Shown here in pieces: positions 1 to 8,039 of a stretch of DNA of 64,000 nt. The stretch lies in assembly GCA_910578185.1 (NCBI GenBank), contig CAJTPN010000003.1, positions 191,960-255,959 of the forward strand, read 5' to 3'. Under the pieces are notes generated by a model. The model worked only from the letters and a program-made list of their open reading frames with translations. It was not told where the DNA came from and searched no databases. Both the position numbers and the translations under genes were made by a program. The first letter of the stretch is position 1, and the number at the start of each line of letters is the position of its first letter. Origin of the DNA: an uncultured Acetatifactor sp. GTDB taxonomy: Bacteria; Bacillota; Clostridia; Lachnospirales; Lachnospiraceae.

Positions 1-127
1 ATGCTGTTGTAGTAAATAATCCTTTTCTCCATTTCAATGCACCAAATACTAACGCTGAACCAATTAACAAATCATAAATATCTGTTACTATCTGAAAAAT
101 AGTAATATAGCTTAAAAAATCGTACAT
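1..127 (-). CDS. small hydrophobic protein, partial (3' end outside window)
   Basis: The reading frame starts at an ATG at 127 and runs off the left edge. The visible product begins MYDFLSYITIFQIVTDIYD and continues through a hydrophobic stretch to a basic patch (ALKWRKG). A plausible ribosome binding site (AGGGG, eight bases before the ATG) supports the start. One membrane segment is likely. It resembles no family I can name. It lies in the AT-rich accessory region close to a type I toxin locus. Confidence 0.45.
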   Translation of the reverse strand, partial: MYDFLSYITIFQIVTDIYDLLIGSALVFGALKWRKGLFTTTA

Positions 128-480
128 TGTAACATCCCCTTCTTTTGTAATTTATTAAAGCATAACATTTCATATCATAAAAGTAAATATTCAAATTATA
201 TAAATAGTATTCTAGCAAAATCCGCAAAAATAAGCCCAAAGCAGGCTTAAATACAAGATTTGTGTGTTATGAGGTTTAAACGGAAGTGTCAAACTCCCGT
301 GTTTTAAATATATCTACTATTTATCCTAAGCATTGAAACAAGCCATTATAAATCACAATACACATTTGTATCTTTTCTAATTAAGAAATACGCACTATAA
401 TCAGATTGTATAATTGAAAAGGAAGCTGGATGCGATTTTCTGATATGTGCCCTCTAGTCTTACGAAAGAGGGTGGTGCCC

Positions 481-561
481 ATGAGCGTGATGGAAGTTTT
501 GACATTATTGCTTGTTATCTTTGCGGCTCTGTCTTACATAGACAATCATAAAAAGAAATAA
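481..561 (+). CDS. putative holin-like type I toxin, 26 residues
   Basis: A 26-codon ORF encodes MSVMEVLTLLLVIFAALSY followed by a charged lysine-rich tail. This is the build of the putative holin-like toxins of Firmicutes (Hol_Tox, TxpA/BsrG-like): one membrane helix plus a basic C-terminus. A GGTGG ribosome binding site lies a few bases upstream. The stop codon overlaps the left arm of a hairpin (560-593), and a further terminator-like hairpin follows at 671-700. This is the usual layout of such loci, where an antisense RNA represses the toxin. I did not identify the antisense promoter. The protein is expected to insert into the cytoplasmic membrane. Confidence 0.6.
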   Translation: MSVMEVLTLLLVIFAALSYIDNHKKK

Positions 562-593
562 GCATCCCTGACCGTCCAAAGTTTAGGATGCTT
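560..593 (+). terminator. hairpin at the 3' end of the toxin ORF
   Basis: Perfect 8-bp arms, AAGCATCC (560-567) and GGATGCTT (586-593), enclose an 18-base loop and are followed by ATTTCT. The left arm overlaps the toxin stop codon. It could be a weak terminator or a fold that pairs with an antisense antitoxin RNA. Confidence 0.5.
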
Positions 594-670
594 ATTTCTA
601 TAAGTTTACCTTACTGAGGGCAAATCGGAACTTCGTGTCCGATCAACCTTTCTGATTAGATTATACACCG

Positions 671-700
671 GAGCCACTTGTTTCGCAAGTGACTCTTTTT
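671..700 (+). terminator. rho-independent terminator downstream of toxin locus
   Basis: GAG-C-CACTTG and CAAGTG-A-CTC flank a TTTCG loop and are followed directly by a run of five T. It most likely ends the toxin transcript. Confidence 0.6.
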
Positions 701-1071
701 AGGTATTTTCCATTTTCATACAGTGTCCAATATCTTGCAATAAATTCATCTAGGGGTGTTGTTGTACCACTTAAGTTTTTGAATGTGTTTGTCATAGTTG
801 TTTGTATCCTTAGTATTTTTTGTGAAAGATTAGGTATTTAATATGAGTATGGGCAACTACAATTTAGAAAAATCTTCTCGTAAATGTGGTGCTGGTAATG
901 TATATACAAAGTGACTACCATCCTTTTGAAACTGAATATACTATGTATTTTAGGACTGACTGCCCATATAATTGTAAAAAATAAAATAAATAATTATTTT
1001 ATTTTTAAGCTGCAAAAGTGGTTGAATTTGTAAAAGGTATTTGTCATTTTGATGAATTAGGCATAAAACAG

Positions 1072-1809
1072 TTAATTCAACATTTTCCATTCTCTACATA
1101 CGCTAACCTCAATATACCGCTTTATTTCACCCCAAGTTTTTGCTGTCAGAATATTTTTATCTTCTGCATAAGGCAGATCAATCGCCCCTATGTACCATAC
1201 CGGCAGCAGACCGGCATTTAAAGAGCCTTTCACATCGCATTCATACTGATCCCCGATATACCAAACTTCATCCGGCTCTAATCCATCTTTTTCCAAAGCT
1301 AAATCAAATATCCTTTTGTTCGGTTTGCGGAACATAAAATTACTTGAGGTAATGATAAATTCAAAAGTATTTTCCGGAAGCAGTCTGTTGATACGCTCTG
1401 CAACCACAGAAGGAGCATAAGAAATATTACTGATTACTCCTGTGCGGATACCTTTGTTTTTCAAATATCCCAAAAAATCTTTGATACCCTCTGTCGGCAC
1501 TCCCGGAGCAGCAGCATTCCAGAATACTGTATCAATTTCAGAGTTGCTTAATGAAATCTCTATTCCCTGCGATTCATAAAGATAAGGCGTAAACATTGTA
1601 TTGGGTATTTCTATCTGAAATAAGTGCCTCTTCTCAGGATCAAATCTCCCTAATTCCTGATTGATTTCATTTGCTTTGGCTTGCACCTGCTCTGCCGACA
1701 AATGATACTTATTTCTTGTAGTATACTGTAAGACAGCCTCTAAAGGTCTGCTAAAAACGCTTCCGTTAGGAACATAATCTTATTTGTCCATTTCAAATAA
1801 AATACGCAT
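1072..1809 (-). pseudogene. HAD-family hydrolase, broken 5' end joined to a NUDIX-like start
   Basis: From about 1740 down to 1072 the frame encodes the cap and C-terminal half of a HAD-superfamily phosphatase: the motif II region GVISNIS, the motif III lysine in FRKPNKRIF, and motif IV YIGDQYECDVKGSLNAG. The N-terminal DxDxT motif carrying the catalytic aspartate is missing. Upstream in the same frame, from an ATG at 1809, lies MRILFEMDK, a TAA stop, then DYVPNGSVFSRP. That segment resembles the start of a NUDIX hydrolase rather than a HAD enzyme. The locus therefore looks like a deletion junction between two genes plus a nonsense codon. Translation from an internal start near 1701 could give about 209 residues, but without the nucleophile it should be inactive. 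Confidence 0.6.
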
Positions 1810-2013
1810 TTTTTATTCTTCTTGATTGTACCTACTCTGTAATAGAGAACTTGGTTTATTCCCTATTTACAAAAAAACATATATACTATTTAATCCCATA
1901 AATGTGTTTTTATCATTTATTCCAAGTCTTGTATTAGTGTTATGGCTATATACAACTTCATGAACATTGCTGCAGTTTTTAAACGAAATAGTTTGCATAG
2001 GTTGGCGATATGA

Positions 2014-2031
2014 CTCCCCCTTGAGGGGGAG
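2014..2031. repeat. short GC-rich palindrome beside IS remnant
   Basis: CTCCCCC and GGGGGAG (7-bp arms) enclose a TTGA loop. It sits immediately before the IS256-like transposase fragment. Its role is unknown; no U-tract follows in either direction. Confidence 0.4.
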
Positions 2032-2032
2032 C

Positions 2033-2187
2033 AGTTCATTTCCCACCGATGACGGCCTTTTAAAAATGCTGTACCTGGCAATGATGGACAGCACAAAAAA
2101 TGGACGAGCCACCGCCAGGACTGGGGGCAGATCCATTCCCAGCTGAAGATTTATTTTGAGGAACGCTTATCTGGCAGGAATCTGTAA
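2033..2187 (+). pseudogene. IS256-family (Mutator) transposase, C-terminal remnant
   Basis: The plus strand encodes SSFPTDDGLLKMLYLAMMD, then a KKWTSHRQDWGQ segment, and ends at a TAA at 2187. Late LLKMLYLA and KKW...W blocks are typical of the C-terminus of IS256-type DDE transposases. No upstream transposase domain is present. The following bases, to about 2290, contain a TTTACACAAAA stretch resembling the terminal repeat of such elements, so this is probably the right end of a decayed IS. Confidence 0.6.
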
Positions 2188-2311
2188 AGGAGATTTTTAA
2201 CGAGCTGCATTGACAGGGATAAGCTTGCAACTATTCATAAATCTTATGTCAGTTTTTTGGGTTTACACAAAACTCGAAATGGTCTCGTCCCTGCCTTTTT
2301 TACAGTCTCAG

Positions 2312-2839
2312 TTATTTGTCTATTATCGCTCTTAATTCATCTTTTTCTTCTTGATATACTTCAATACCATCTAATATTTGCATTACTAATTTTTTAGTTT
2401 CTATTGTTTGCTCCTGTACTGCTTCTTTTAAAAGCAAAAAAGATTTTTCACCCATAAGCCATTGTATAGGGAAATGCCAACCATGCAATCTTCCATTTAC
2501 AGGAACTTTCTGCAAATGCTGTAAATAAAATGCAATTCTATTTTTCCCATAATACACACAATTACGGTACAATATCTCAGCAAGATGAAATTGCCATGAT
2601 ATTTCAAAGCAGTCATCGTCAAAGATTCTCATAATATGCAATACATCCTCGCAATTAAGTATTTCCGGATGATGCAGCAATTCATCTTGCACTGTATGAT
2701 AATCCTTCCAAATTTCATTATCATTACCATCATCATCCCATAACGATATTTCTTCTTTATGAACTTTATGCAAGAAATTGATTTTTGAGGATACGCACAT
2801 CATCTGATAATCGCCTGCATTATAATTCTGCTCATTCAT
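2312..2839 (-). CDS. unknown protein, possibly an immunity-type protein
   Basis: 175 residues, acidic and rich in aromatic residues, with no signal peptide or membrane segment, so probably cytoplasmic. The centre has an FDDDCFEISWQF block that faintly recalls Imm30-like immunity proteins; this is a weak resemblance, not an identification. A GGAGG-type site sits just upstream of the ATG. It is the last of three small minus-strand genes (2312-3654) between transposase remnants, a setting where orphan immunity genes of polymorphic toxin systems are often found. No toxin gene is visible next to it. Confidence 0.55.
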   Translation of the reverse strand: MNEQNYNAGDYQMMCVSSKINFLHKVHKEEISLWDDDGNDNEIWKDYHTVQDELLHHPEILNCEDVLHIMRIFDDDCFEISWQFHLAEILYRNCVYYGKNRIAFYLQHLQKVPVNGRLHGWHFPIQWLMGEKSFLLLKEAVQEQTIETKKLVMQILDGIEVYQEEKDELRAIIDK

Positions 2840-2895
2840 GTAAATACCTCCAAATTCTGATTTTTTTGCTTTATTCTGTTCTGATAAACAGAAAT

Positions 2896-3297
2896 TCAGT
2901 GTCCCTCTATATTGTCTGCAAACGGAGCCGATGTATTGATATAAATTTTGTAATACCCATCGTTTGTTTTATTCACATAACAACTCCATTCATCAAAAAC
3001 ATAGTATTTAGACATACAATCCTCTATTTCAGTTTCCTGCATTTGCGTTGAAAATATGATAAAGGACAGACAATCAACATGGTTTCCAGTTCCTGATGTA
3101 TTCCCCGTTTCCGAATAAACACTAATAATGTCAATATCAGAAATTTCTCTTTCTAAATTCCTCCGCAGTGTATTTGTTTGTTCTTTGGTTGCAATATGGT
3201 TTATGCACATACCAAAGATTTCATATAACACCCAGACTACTACCAACACAATTGGTAAAGATGACATCACAATCCCAAATCTTTTTACCCACTTCAT
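2896..3297 (-). CDS. unknown small membrane-anchored protein
   Basis: 133 residues. After a short basic start (MKWVKR) there is one hydrophobic segment at about residues 7-29 that can serve as an uncleaved anchor. The remainder is hydrophilic and ends in YYKIYINTSAPFADN, so most of the protein probably lies outside the membrane. It lies 56 bases upstream of the 175-residue gene and 9 bases after the 115-residue gene, so the three probably form one transcript. I recognise no family. Confidence 0.5.
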   Translation of the reverse strand: MKWVKRFGIVMSSLPIVLVVVWVLYEIFGMCINHIATKEQTNTLRRNLEREISDIDIISVYSETGNTSGTGNHVDCLSFIIFSTQMQETEIEDCMSKYYVFDEWSCYVNKTNDGYYKIYINTSAPFADNIEGH

Positions 3298-3306
3298 AAG
3301 TCAACT

Positions 3307-3654
3307 CTATAAACTGGAATTATTGCTTGGGAAAACAAGTATACAGTTCTCTAAATCATCAGTGTCATTTTCAGAAATGTATATCTGAGACGACAGTGAT
3401 AAATCATTTCCTATAAATTTTTCACTTTGTAACAATTCACTCACAATATGCCAATTTTCACTTGCATTTTCCGTTTCTAACCAAATGCCCATTAACGGGC
3501 CAGGCTGTCCGACCTCTGTATCTATAAAGTCATATCCGTTGCTTTGTATCAAAGAACCCGATACTTCCTCAATACGGTCTGATACAGTATACCTCAAATC
3601 CAGATCAGCATTTTCAAGTTTTCCCGGATTTAATACTACAATGATTGTCTGCAT
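3307..3654 (-). CDS. unknown protein, MQTIIVVLNPGKLENADLDL type
   Basis: The frame is open from 3693, but the ATG at 3654 is the better start: GGAGG lies eight bases upstream of it and the product then begins MQTIIVVLNPGKL, giving 115 residues. It is a compact acidic protein with no signal or membrane segment. A PLMGIWLETENA segment near the middle is its most distinctive feature. It is the first gene of the presumed three-gene transcript. The function is unknown; location beside mobile-element debris fits cargo such as an immunity gene, which is inference only. Confidence 0.5.
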   Translation of the reverse strand: MQTIIVVLNPGKLENADLDLRYTVSDRIEEVSGSLIQSNGYDFIDTEVGQPGPLMGIWLETENASENWHIVSELLQSEKFIGNDLSLSSQIYISENDTDDLENCILVFPSNNSSL

Positions 3655-3847
3655 ATTTTCATCCTCCATTTTCCGATTTGTCGCTGACTCCATTATACGC
3701 TATCCCATTGAAAAAGTATAGCCGGATTTCAGGAAACTTGTCAAACGAAAAGCTCTTGCAACGGAAGATAATTCCAGGCGGCAAGCCCACAAAGGGGTAA
3801 CTGGCGACAGCAAAAGCGATATGGCTTTTTTCTTGATTTCTCCCCTC

Positions 3848-4222
3848 CTATTCGCTGCGCCTTGTGTTCCGGTAGTCCTCATCGGAAAGGCAGAAACAGA
3901 ACCGCCCCCCTTTAAAACCGACAAAGCGTATGGCGTCCTCCTTCTGTTTTTCGAAAAGGCTCTGTGCCACAAGACGTTTGTTGTCACCCCGGTGAAACAA
4001 TACTTTTAAGATAGTACTGACCGGCTCGTCCGTCACGGATTCCGGGTGGGGGAGATGGCTTTCCAGTATTGCCCCTTTGGTGCAGAACCGGTGTGTCCGT
4101 TCTTTCCATTTCAGAGTCTTTATCTGGTGTTCCAGCATTTTCTCTTTATGCTGCGCCCGTCGCAGTTTCGCTTTGGTCTTTTCAATTATAGTGATCAAGC
4201 TTTTTTGTAACATTTGTGGCAA
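3848..4222 (-). CDS. DUF3847-like mobilisation-element protein, probably a remnant
   Basis: The core KTKAKLRRAQHKEKMLEHQ followed by KERTHRFCTKGAILESHL matches the pattern of DUF3847 proteins. These are small coiled-coil proteins encoded beside relaxase genes in Tn916-like and other mobilisable elements of gut Firmicutes. A helical N-terminal half precedes the conserved RTHRLCTRGA-like motif. No relaxase follows, and the last third (after about residue 75) does not look typical. Upstream the sequence runs into a palindrome and IS66 debris. I read it as a leftover of an integrated mobilisable element; whether it is expressed is unknown. Confidence 0.5.
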   Translation of the reverse strand: MPQMLQKSLITIIEKTKAKLRRAQHKEKMLEHQIKTLKWKERTHRFCTKGAILESHLPHPESVTDEPVSTILKVLFHRGDNKRLVAQSLFEKQKEDAIRFVGFKGGRFCFCLSDEDYRNTRRSE

Positions 4223-4283
4223 AATTTATTGGATTATTGCCTGGAGGCTATGGGAACTGTCAGCTTTTATCAATGATGCTTCG

Positions 4284-4357
4284 CACCTCTGCTTGGCTCT
4301 TTCATTGACAAAACCTACAACCTCGGATTTTGTCAATGAAAGAGCCAAGCAGAGGTG
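4284..4357. repeat. perfect 30-bp inverted repeat with 14-bp spacer
   Basis: The arm at 4284-4313 (begins CACCTCTGCTTGGCTC) is the exact reverse complement of 4328-4357. The spacer is CCTACAACCTCGGA. There is no U-tract on either side, so it is not a standard terminator. In minus-strand translation one arm reads as coding-like (GFVNERAKQRCEAS), suggesting an inverted duplication within mobile-element debris. Confidence 0.75.
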
Positions 4358-4369
4358 TTGACCACTACA

Positions 4370-4528
4370 GTCTTCCGGCCGCAGAAAAGGTAGCGTGTAA
4401 CAGGGTTACATGGCTGGCGCACCAGTTGGCAACGCTCATGCCGGACAGATGGCTCTGGCAGGCCCTGATCTGCGCGGCCAGTCCTGAAGACAGCATTGCA
4501 CAGCCATCATGGTTGTTTCTGAACTCAT
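4370..4528 (-). pseudogene. IS66-like TnpA remnant, frameshifted
   Basis: In one minus-strand frame from the ATG at 4528 the product begins MSSETTMMAVQ. In a neighbouring frame it continues LAAQIRACQSHLSGMSVANW. The block Q-I-x-A-C-Q-S-x-x-x-G-M-(S/T)-V-x-x-W-C is characteristic of the small first protein of IS66 elements. At least one frameshift and a stop at the 30-bp inverted repeat make it non-functional. A GTGTCAAAGATTAA stretch just outside (4548-4561) may be an element end. Confidence 0.45.
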
Positions 4529-4629
4529 AGACTTACCTCTTGATAAGGGTGTCAAAGATTAATGAAATATAGTCTATTATACCATGTTTTTTCACACCGG
4601 CCACAGTGTGGCCTATTTGACAATTATAA

Positions 4630-4749
4630 TCATCTACAATATCGGCAATTAATTGGTATATCAAAAAGTCCTTTTGAATCCATTATACCATATCGGATCC
4701 TTTCATAAATATCCCTTTTTGTAATATCAATCATTTTTTCCATAGGCAT
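4630..4749 (-). CDS. small ORF, possibly a truncated gene
   Basis: An ATG at 4749 (or 4743) with GAGGTG three bases upstream opens a 39-codon frame: MPMEKMIDITKRDIYERIRYG and on to INCRYCR. The frame is also open further upstream to 4830, but no good start signal is seen there. The ITKRDIYE segment looks like the start of a larger protein, so this may be a gene cut short by the neighbouring IS debris (a palindrome GGCCACACTGTGGCC follows its stop). It lies downstream of the two membrane protein genes and could be cotranscribed with them. Confidence 0.3.
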   Translation of the reverse strand: MPMEKMIDITKRDIYERIRYGIMDSKGLFDIPINCRYCR

Positions 4750-4868
4750 AATCACCTCAATTCCCAGTTGCCTCTTAGTTAACAAACACATGCTCAACAG
4801 CCCATTACATAGCATTAAAATCTCATTCACTTATCATATCCAATTTCTCATTTTAGAAAAATAAATTT

Positions 4869-6239
4869 TTACTTATAGTCATCCGCATCTATATATGTAT
4901 AATAGATATTCTTCCATATTTCCCTGCGCTCCATACTTTTTATCATACGACTTCCATACGAAGCAGTTACCGCAATACAAACATAGGGAAATGCAGCAAA
5001 TACTGTTTGCCATGACTGCCGTACAAGGCATTTGTGCAGAACATTCCATATATTTTCCTCTTCTGGATACTCCTCCAAAACTTTTCGTTGTCTCTTGACA
5101 TGTTCTACATTATTCCTTAAACAATAACTCACTGGAGGGAAAGCTGTACAAGCTAACGTCACTGCTTCAAGCCATGCCTTTAATCCTTTTGTACTCAAAC
5201 TAATATACAAACATGGCATGCAAATGATAAAGAATACAATTAGACAAATCATCAACCCATCCTGTGCAATCCCTCCTAATGGCTTATTTCCTATTACGTG
5301 GGAAACTTCATAATCATACTGAAATACTCGTGCATGTAAAAGCGGAATAATAATAAATACACATACAGTAACTATTCCAACCAGAATCAGAGTTACCCAT
5401 GTCTGCCTGCATAGAATCAATACTGTTAAAGCAAATGAAATGAAGGCGCCACCAATACCTTGAACCAAAGTCATTATGGCAACAAGTTTCTTTCCCTTCA
5501 TACCTCTTAGCCATACCATATTCATATAATAACCATGGGCCGATAATATGCCCGTTCCTATGCATGCGCACAAAGAAAGCAGTAGCATAATCAGTTTAAG
5601 GCGTGACCATTCCGTAAATACTAACATTCCTATATTTAGAACGATACAAGTAATCATTCCCACAAATAAGCAAATACTAAGACAAAATGTGGCTATTTTA
5701 ACCATCTTATACTTTCTCATGCACTCTGCTCCAAATATCACCAAGATGCCAGCTACCAAAAGCATTATTCCAATTAATCCTTTGGGAAGATACCACTCCC
5801 CTATCCTAAGCATGATTGTATTTTTTTCAGCAAGCCCAAAAATCCAATGAAAAATCAGCAAGGTTGCCGCTAATATTCCTATTGTGATCTGCAAATATGC
5901 TTTCCCCTTGATCTCCCTAAATTCCTGGGTGGTAATCTGATTTTTTGTTAATTTTTCTTCTGCACTTATAACTTCTGAAAAATAATTCCTTATTTCCTTA
6001 TTAAACAAAAAATATATTACTACCGTAAAAAGTAAATCGGCAAACCAATCAATTTCTTTGATATCTATTGGAAATTTATTAATTAGCAAATATATTTCCA
6101 ACACTATCAGAGAAATCACACGTGATTTCGCCTCTTTATTGCTTTTCTCCTCACATATCACCGTCAAAACAGTTAAAACTATAAGTGTAAGCAAAAGCTC
6201 CTCTATATTTGTTAAGGCACTAATTTTGTATAAAGCCAT
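4869..6239 (-). CDS. polytopic membrane protein of unknown function
   Basis: About 456 residues from an ATG at 6239 (MALYKISALTNIEELLL); an in-frame TTG at 6326 could add 29 residues but would lie deep in the upstream gene. Roughly eleven or twelve hydrophobic segments span the protein. A cytoplasmic helical stretch rich in K and E follows the third segment (about residues 83-110 from the ATG), and a second charged segment is near the C-terminus (about 375-410, with RQRKVLEEYPEEEN). No transporter signature is visible. The start overlaps the end of the 275-residue membrane protein gene by 20 bases, so translation is probably coupled and the two proteins may form a complex. GC content is clearly lower than in the rest of the window. 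Confidence 0.6.
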   Translation of the reverse strand: MALYKISALTNIEELLLTLIVLTVLTVICEEKSNKEAKSRVISLIVLEIYLLINKFPIDIKEIDWFADLLFTVVIYFLFNKEIRNYFSEVISAEEKLTKNQITTQEFREIKGKAYLQITIGILAATLLIFHWIFGLAEKNTIMLRIGEWYLPKGLIGIMLLVAGILVIFGAECMRKYKMVKIATFCLSICLFVGMITCIVLNIGMLVFTEWSRLKLIMLLLSLCACIGTGILSAHGYYMNMVWLRGMKGKKLVAIMTLVQGIGGAFISFALTVLILCRQTWVTLILVGIVTVCVFIIIPLLHARVFQYDYEVSHVIGNKPLGGIAQDGLMICLIVFFIICMPCLYISLSTKGLKAWLEAVTLACTAFPPVSYCLRNNVEHVKRQRKVLEEYPEEENIWNVLHKCLVRQSWQTVFAAFPYVCIAVTASYGSRMIKSMERREIWKNIYYTYIDADDYK

Positions 6240-7047
6240 GGAGTAAAATATTATCGTCCAAATATCTTTGATAAATATTATGTACACGCCATATAAAGCA
6301 TGCACATAATCCTCCGCCAAGCGCAATTACAATATTCCCTTCCGCAGCCATACATATCATTAAACTGGCACTATATGCACTAACTATTCCCATCACTGTT
6401 GCCGGCAATAGTTCCTTACTCACTATCACATTTGCTGTTCTATTATATAGTATAATAAATATCAGAAGCCCCGCTGCACTCAAGGTCAACAAGACCGATG
6501 CTTTAAAATAATGCCCATAGTCATCAACCATATGCATAAAAAGAAATAATGCCCCTGCGAACACAAAGAGCATATATGTCACTTTTTCAAACCAACAGTA
6601 TTCCGCTTGTTTTTCCCTCAACACAAACCACATTCCACACATTTGATATGCAACAATGGCAAATATTACAATAAAAAACAGTGAATGGTACCACCCAGCC
6701 ACATTAAAATGGTGCTGTATTGGAATCGACCAGTTCAATACAGTATCATCCCGAAGCAACCACGAAGCTTGCATTCCAACAGCGACCAAGGATGCAAATA
6801 ACATTAAAACTAAACTCACTTTTCTCCCCAAAACACCATTTGTCTTATTTCTATGATTAAATGCCACCATGGATCCAATCATAATGGGCAGGCAAATTCC
6901 GTCCCCTATTGTTGCTGCCTTGTAAGAAAAAAATCCTGGCAAGTTGAGTGGATTACCTATCCTTATCCACAACAAATACATCACTGCAAAACCAGAGAAA
7001 AAAACGATTAATCCACTAAAAATACCAACAAATATACTTCTTTTCAT
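6220..7047 (-). CDS. seven-to-eight-TM protein with buried His/Asp motifs, unknown function
   Basis: 275 residues with seven or eight hydrophobic segments. AGGAGG precedes the ATG by nine bases. Polar motifs are concentrated near predicted membrane boundaries: GDG (about 49), NHR (about 64), HHFNVAGWYHSLFF (about 112-125) and HMVDDYGHY (about 171-179). Clusters of His and Asp in a 7TM protein recall membrane hydrolases of the CREST/ceramidase-PAQR type, but the spacing does not match well enough to assign it. It is the first gene of a two-gene operon with the 456-residue membrane protein, behind a palindromic operator-like site at 7109-7131. Confidence 0.6.
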   Translation of the reverse strand: MKRSIFVGIFSGLIVFFSGFAVMYLLWIRIGNPLNLPGFFSYKAATIGDGICLPIMIGSMVAFNHRNKTNGVLGRKVSLVLMLFASLVAVGMQASWLLRDDTVLNWSIPIQHHFNVAGWYHSLFFIVIFAIVAYQMCGMWFVLREKQAEYCWFEKVTYMLFVFAGALFLFMHMVDDYGHYFKASVLLTLSAAGLLIFIILYNRTANVIVSKELLPATVMGIVSAYSASLMICMAAEGNIVIALGGGLCACFIWRVHNIYQRYLDDNILLHGFIQN

Positions 7048-7108
7048 TTATTTCACCCTCCTCTTGTATCCGTAACCACTTTTACACCATAACAATATAT
7101 TTCTCTGA

Positions 7109-7131
7109 TTGTACTTCTTTATTTAGTACAA
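7109..7131 (-). promoter_or_regulatory. operator-like inverted repeat upstream of the membrane-protein operon
   Basis: TTGTACT (7109-7115) and AGTACAA (7125-7131) form perfect 7-bp arms separated by nine A/T-rich bases, about 60 bp before the ATG of the 275-residue protein. The shape suits binding of a dimeric regulator such as a GntR-family protein; no regulator gene is adjacent. Confidence 0.4.
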
Positions 7132-7687
7132 GTTTTTTATCCATACGCTACCTCTCCATTCTCCCTTTTCAGATTAGTATTATTCAATACCATTTGACAA
7201 AATGATTCGTCAAAATATCTAAAACGAACAGTTGCCCCATACAGTATTGTCCTTCAAGTCTGCATTTACATAAAGTATAATCTGTTATGGCTTTTGCTGG
7301 TTCAATAATTTACCTGAAAATTCCCGTCTCTGAATTTCTTCAACATACATATTATAGCATTTATATATAATTTTTTCCATTATAACCCAATTTCTTAGAA
7401 AATCGTATTACAAACCACCTCATAAACGAACAATGTGAACGGACATTGCGCCGTTAAAAAGTATGTCTCTCCATGCTTATACCTCTATTAAGGTAAACAT
7501 CAAAAAATAATGGATAGAAAAATAACCACCAGCCCTCTATACTAAAGGCGCTTATTTTTCGGCACCGTTCCTGTACCATGGGATCCCATGGCAGATAGTC
7601 ATCCAGATATTGCAGATTTTGAAGAAATGCGCTCCTTGGCATATCTGACAGGATATATATGATATTTCATAACGTAATCCCCAATTA
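7132..7687. other. AT-rich non-coding stretch
   Basis: Between the membrane-protein operon and the IS3 remnant I see no credible gene. The short minus-strand ORFs between 7454 and 7737 have no ribosome binding site and overlap the transposase remnant, so they are chance frames. GGGATCCCATGG-type palindromic sequence is present near 7581. No terminator is evident. Confidence 0.5.
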
Positions 7688-7879
7688 AAAGATGAAAATC
7701 TTATATTAAAAAAGCGATTACCATAATCACGCCACACTCAAACAACGATTAGATGCCGTCCCAAACTTCGCTTCCAATATGACATCATAACCATCTACCG
7801 TGTTTTAAATGCCAACAGAGGCACTTATTACAAGCATTTTTGTAAAGAACCCGCCATAGAAAAAAGAGGTGTCATTTAG
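7688..7879 (+). pseudogene. IS3-family transposase remnant (OrfA end / OrfB start)
   Basis: In the plus strand KDENLILKKRL, typical of the coiled-coil end of IS3 OrfA, is followed by a TAA. In the same frame it is then followed by KLRFQYDIITIYRVLNANRG and YYKHFCKEP, which resembles the start of OrfB with its helix-turn-helix-like RGTYYKH segment. The frame ends at TAG 7877-7879. No DDE catalytic domain follows, so only about 190 bp of the element survives. Confidence 0.5.
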
Positions 7880-7926
7880 GTTCCTAAGCGTCAAGAATCA
7901 TTGTAAATACTTAATTTGTCAATATC

Positions 7927-7970
7927 AAAAAGGCTGCAATGATATCGCAAGATATCACCGCAGCCTTTTG
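7927..7970. terminator. bidirectional terminator after the secreted repeat protein gene
   Basis: AAAAAGGCTGC (7927-7937) pairs with GCAGCCTTTT (7960-7969), with an inner GATATC/GATATC pair. The arms end in A- and T-runs, so it can work in both directions. It is the likely end of the minus-strand transcript of the gene at 8040-10139. Confidence 0.8.
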
Positions 7971-8039
7971 TTGGGGTATTATAACAGCCCCTTACTTAGA
8001 TGCAAATAAATTTTCTACATGTGTGTCTGTTGCGCACAC

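Noticed and set aside
661..795. Minus-strand 44-codon ORF beginning MTNTFKNLSGTTT
   Set aside because: It overlaps the toxin-locus terminator and has only a weak ribosome binding site, so it is probably a chance frame, although its composition is not impossible.
3700..3847. Coding-like text downstream of the DUF3847-like gene (YPFVGLPPGIIFRC in one frame)
   Set aside because: The frame has no start and matches no family I know; possibly a remnant of the mobilisable element, but too weak to annotate.
7454..7737. Two overlapping minus-strand ORFs of about 60 residues
   Set aside because: They have no start signals, and part lies antisense to the IS3 remnant; judged chance frames.
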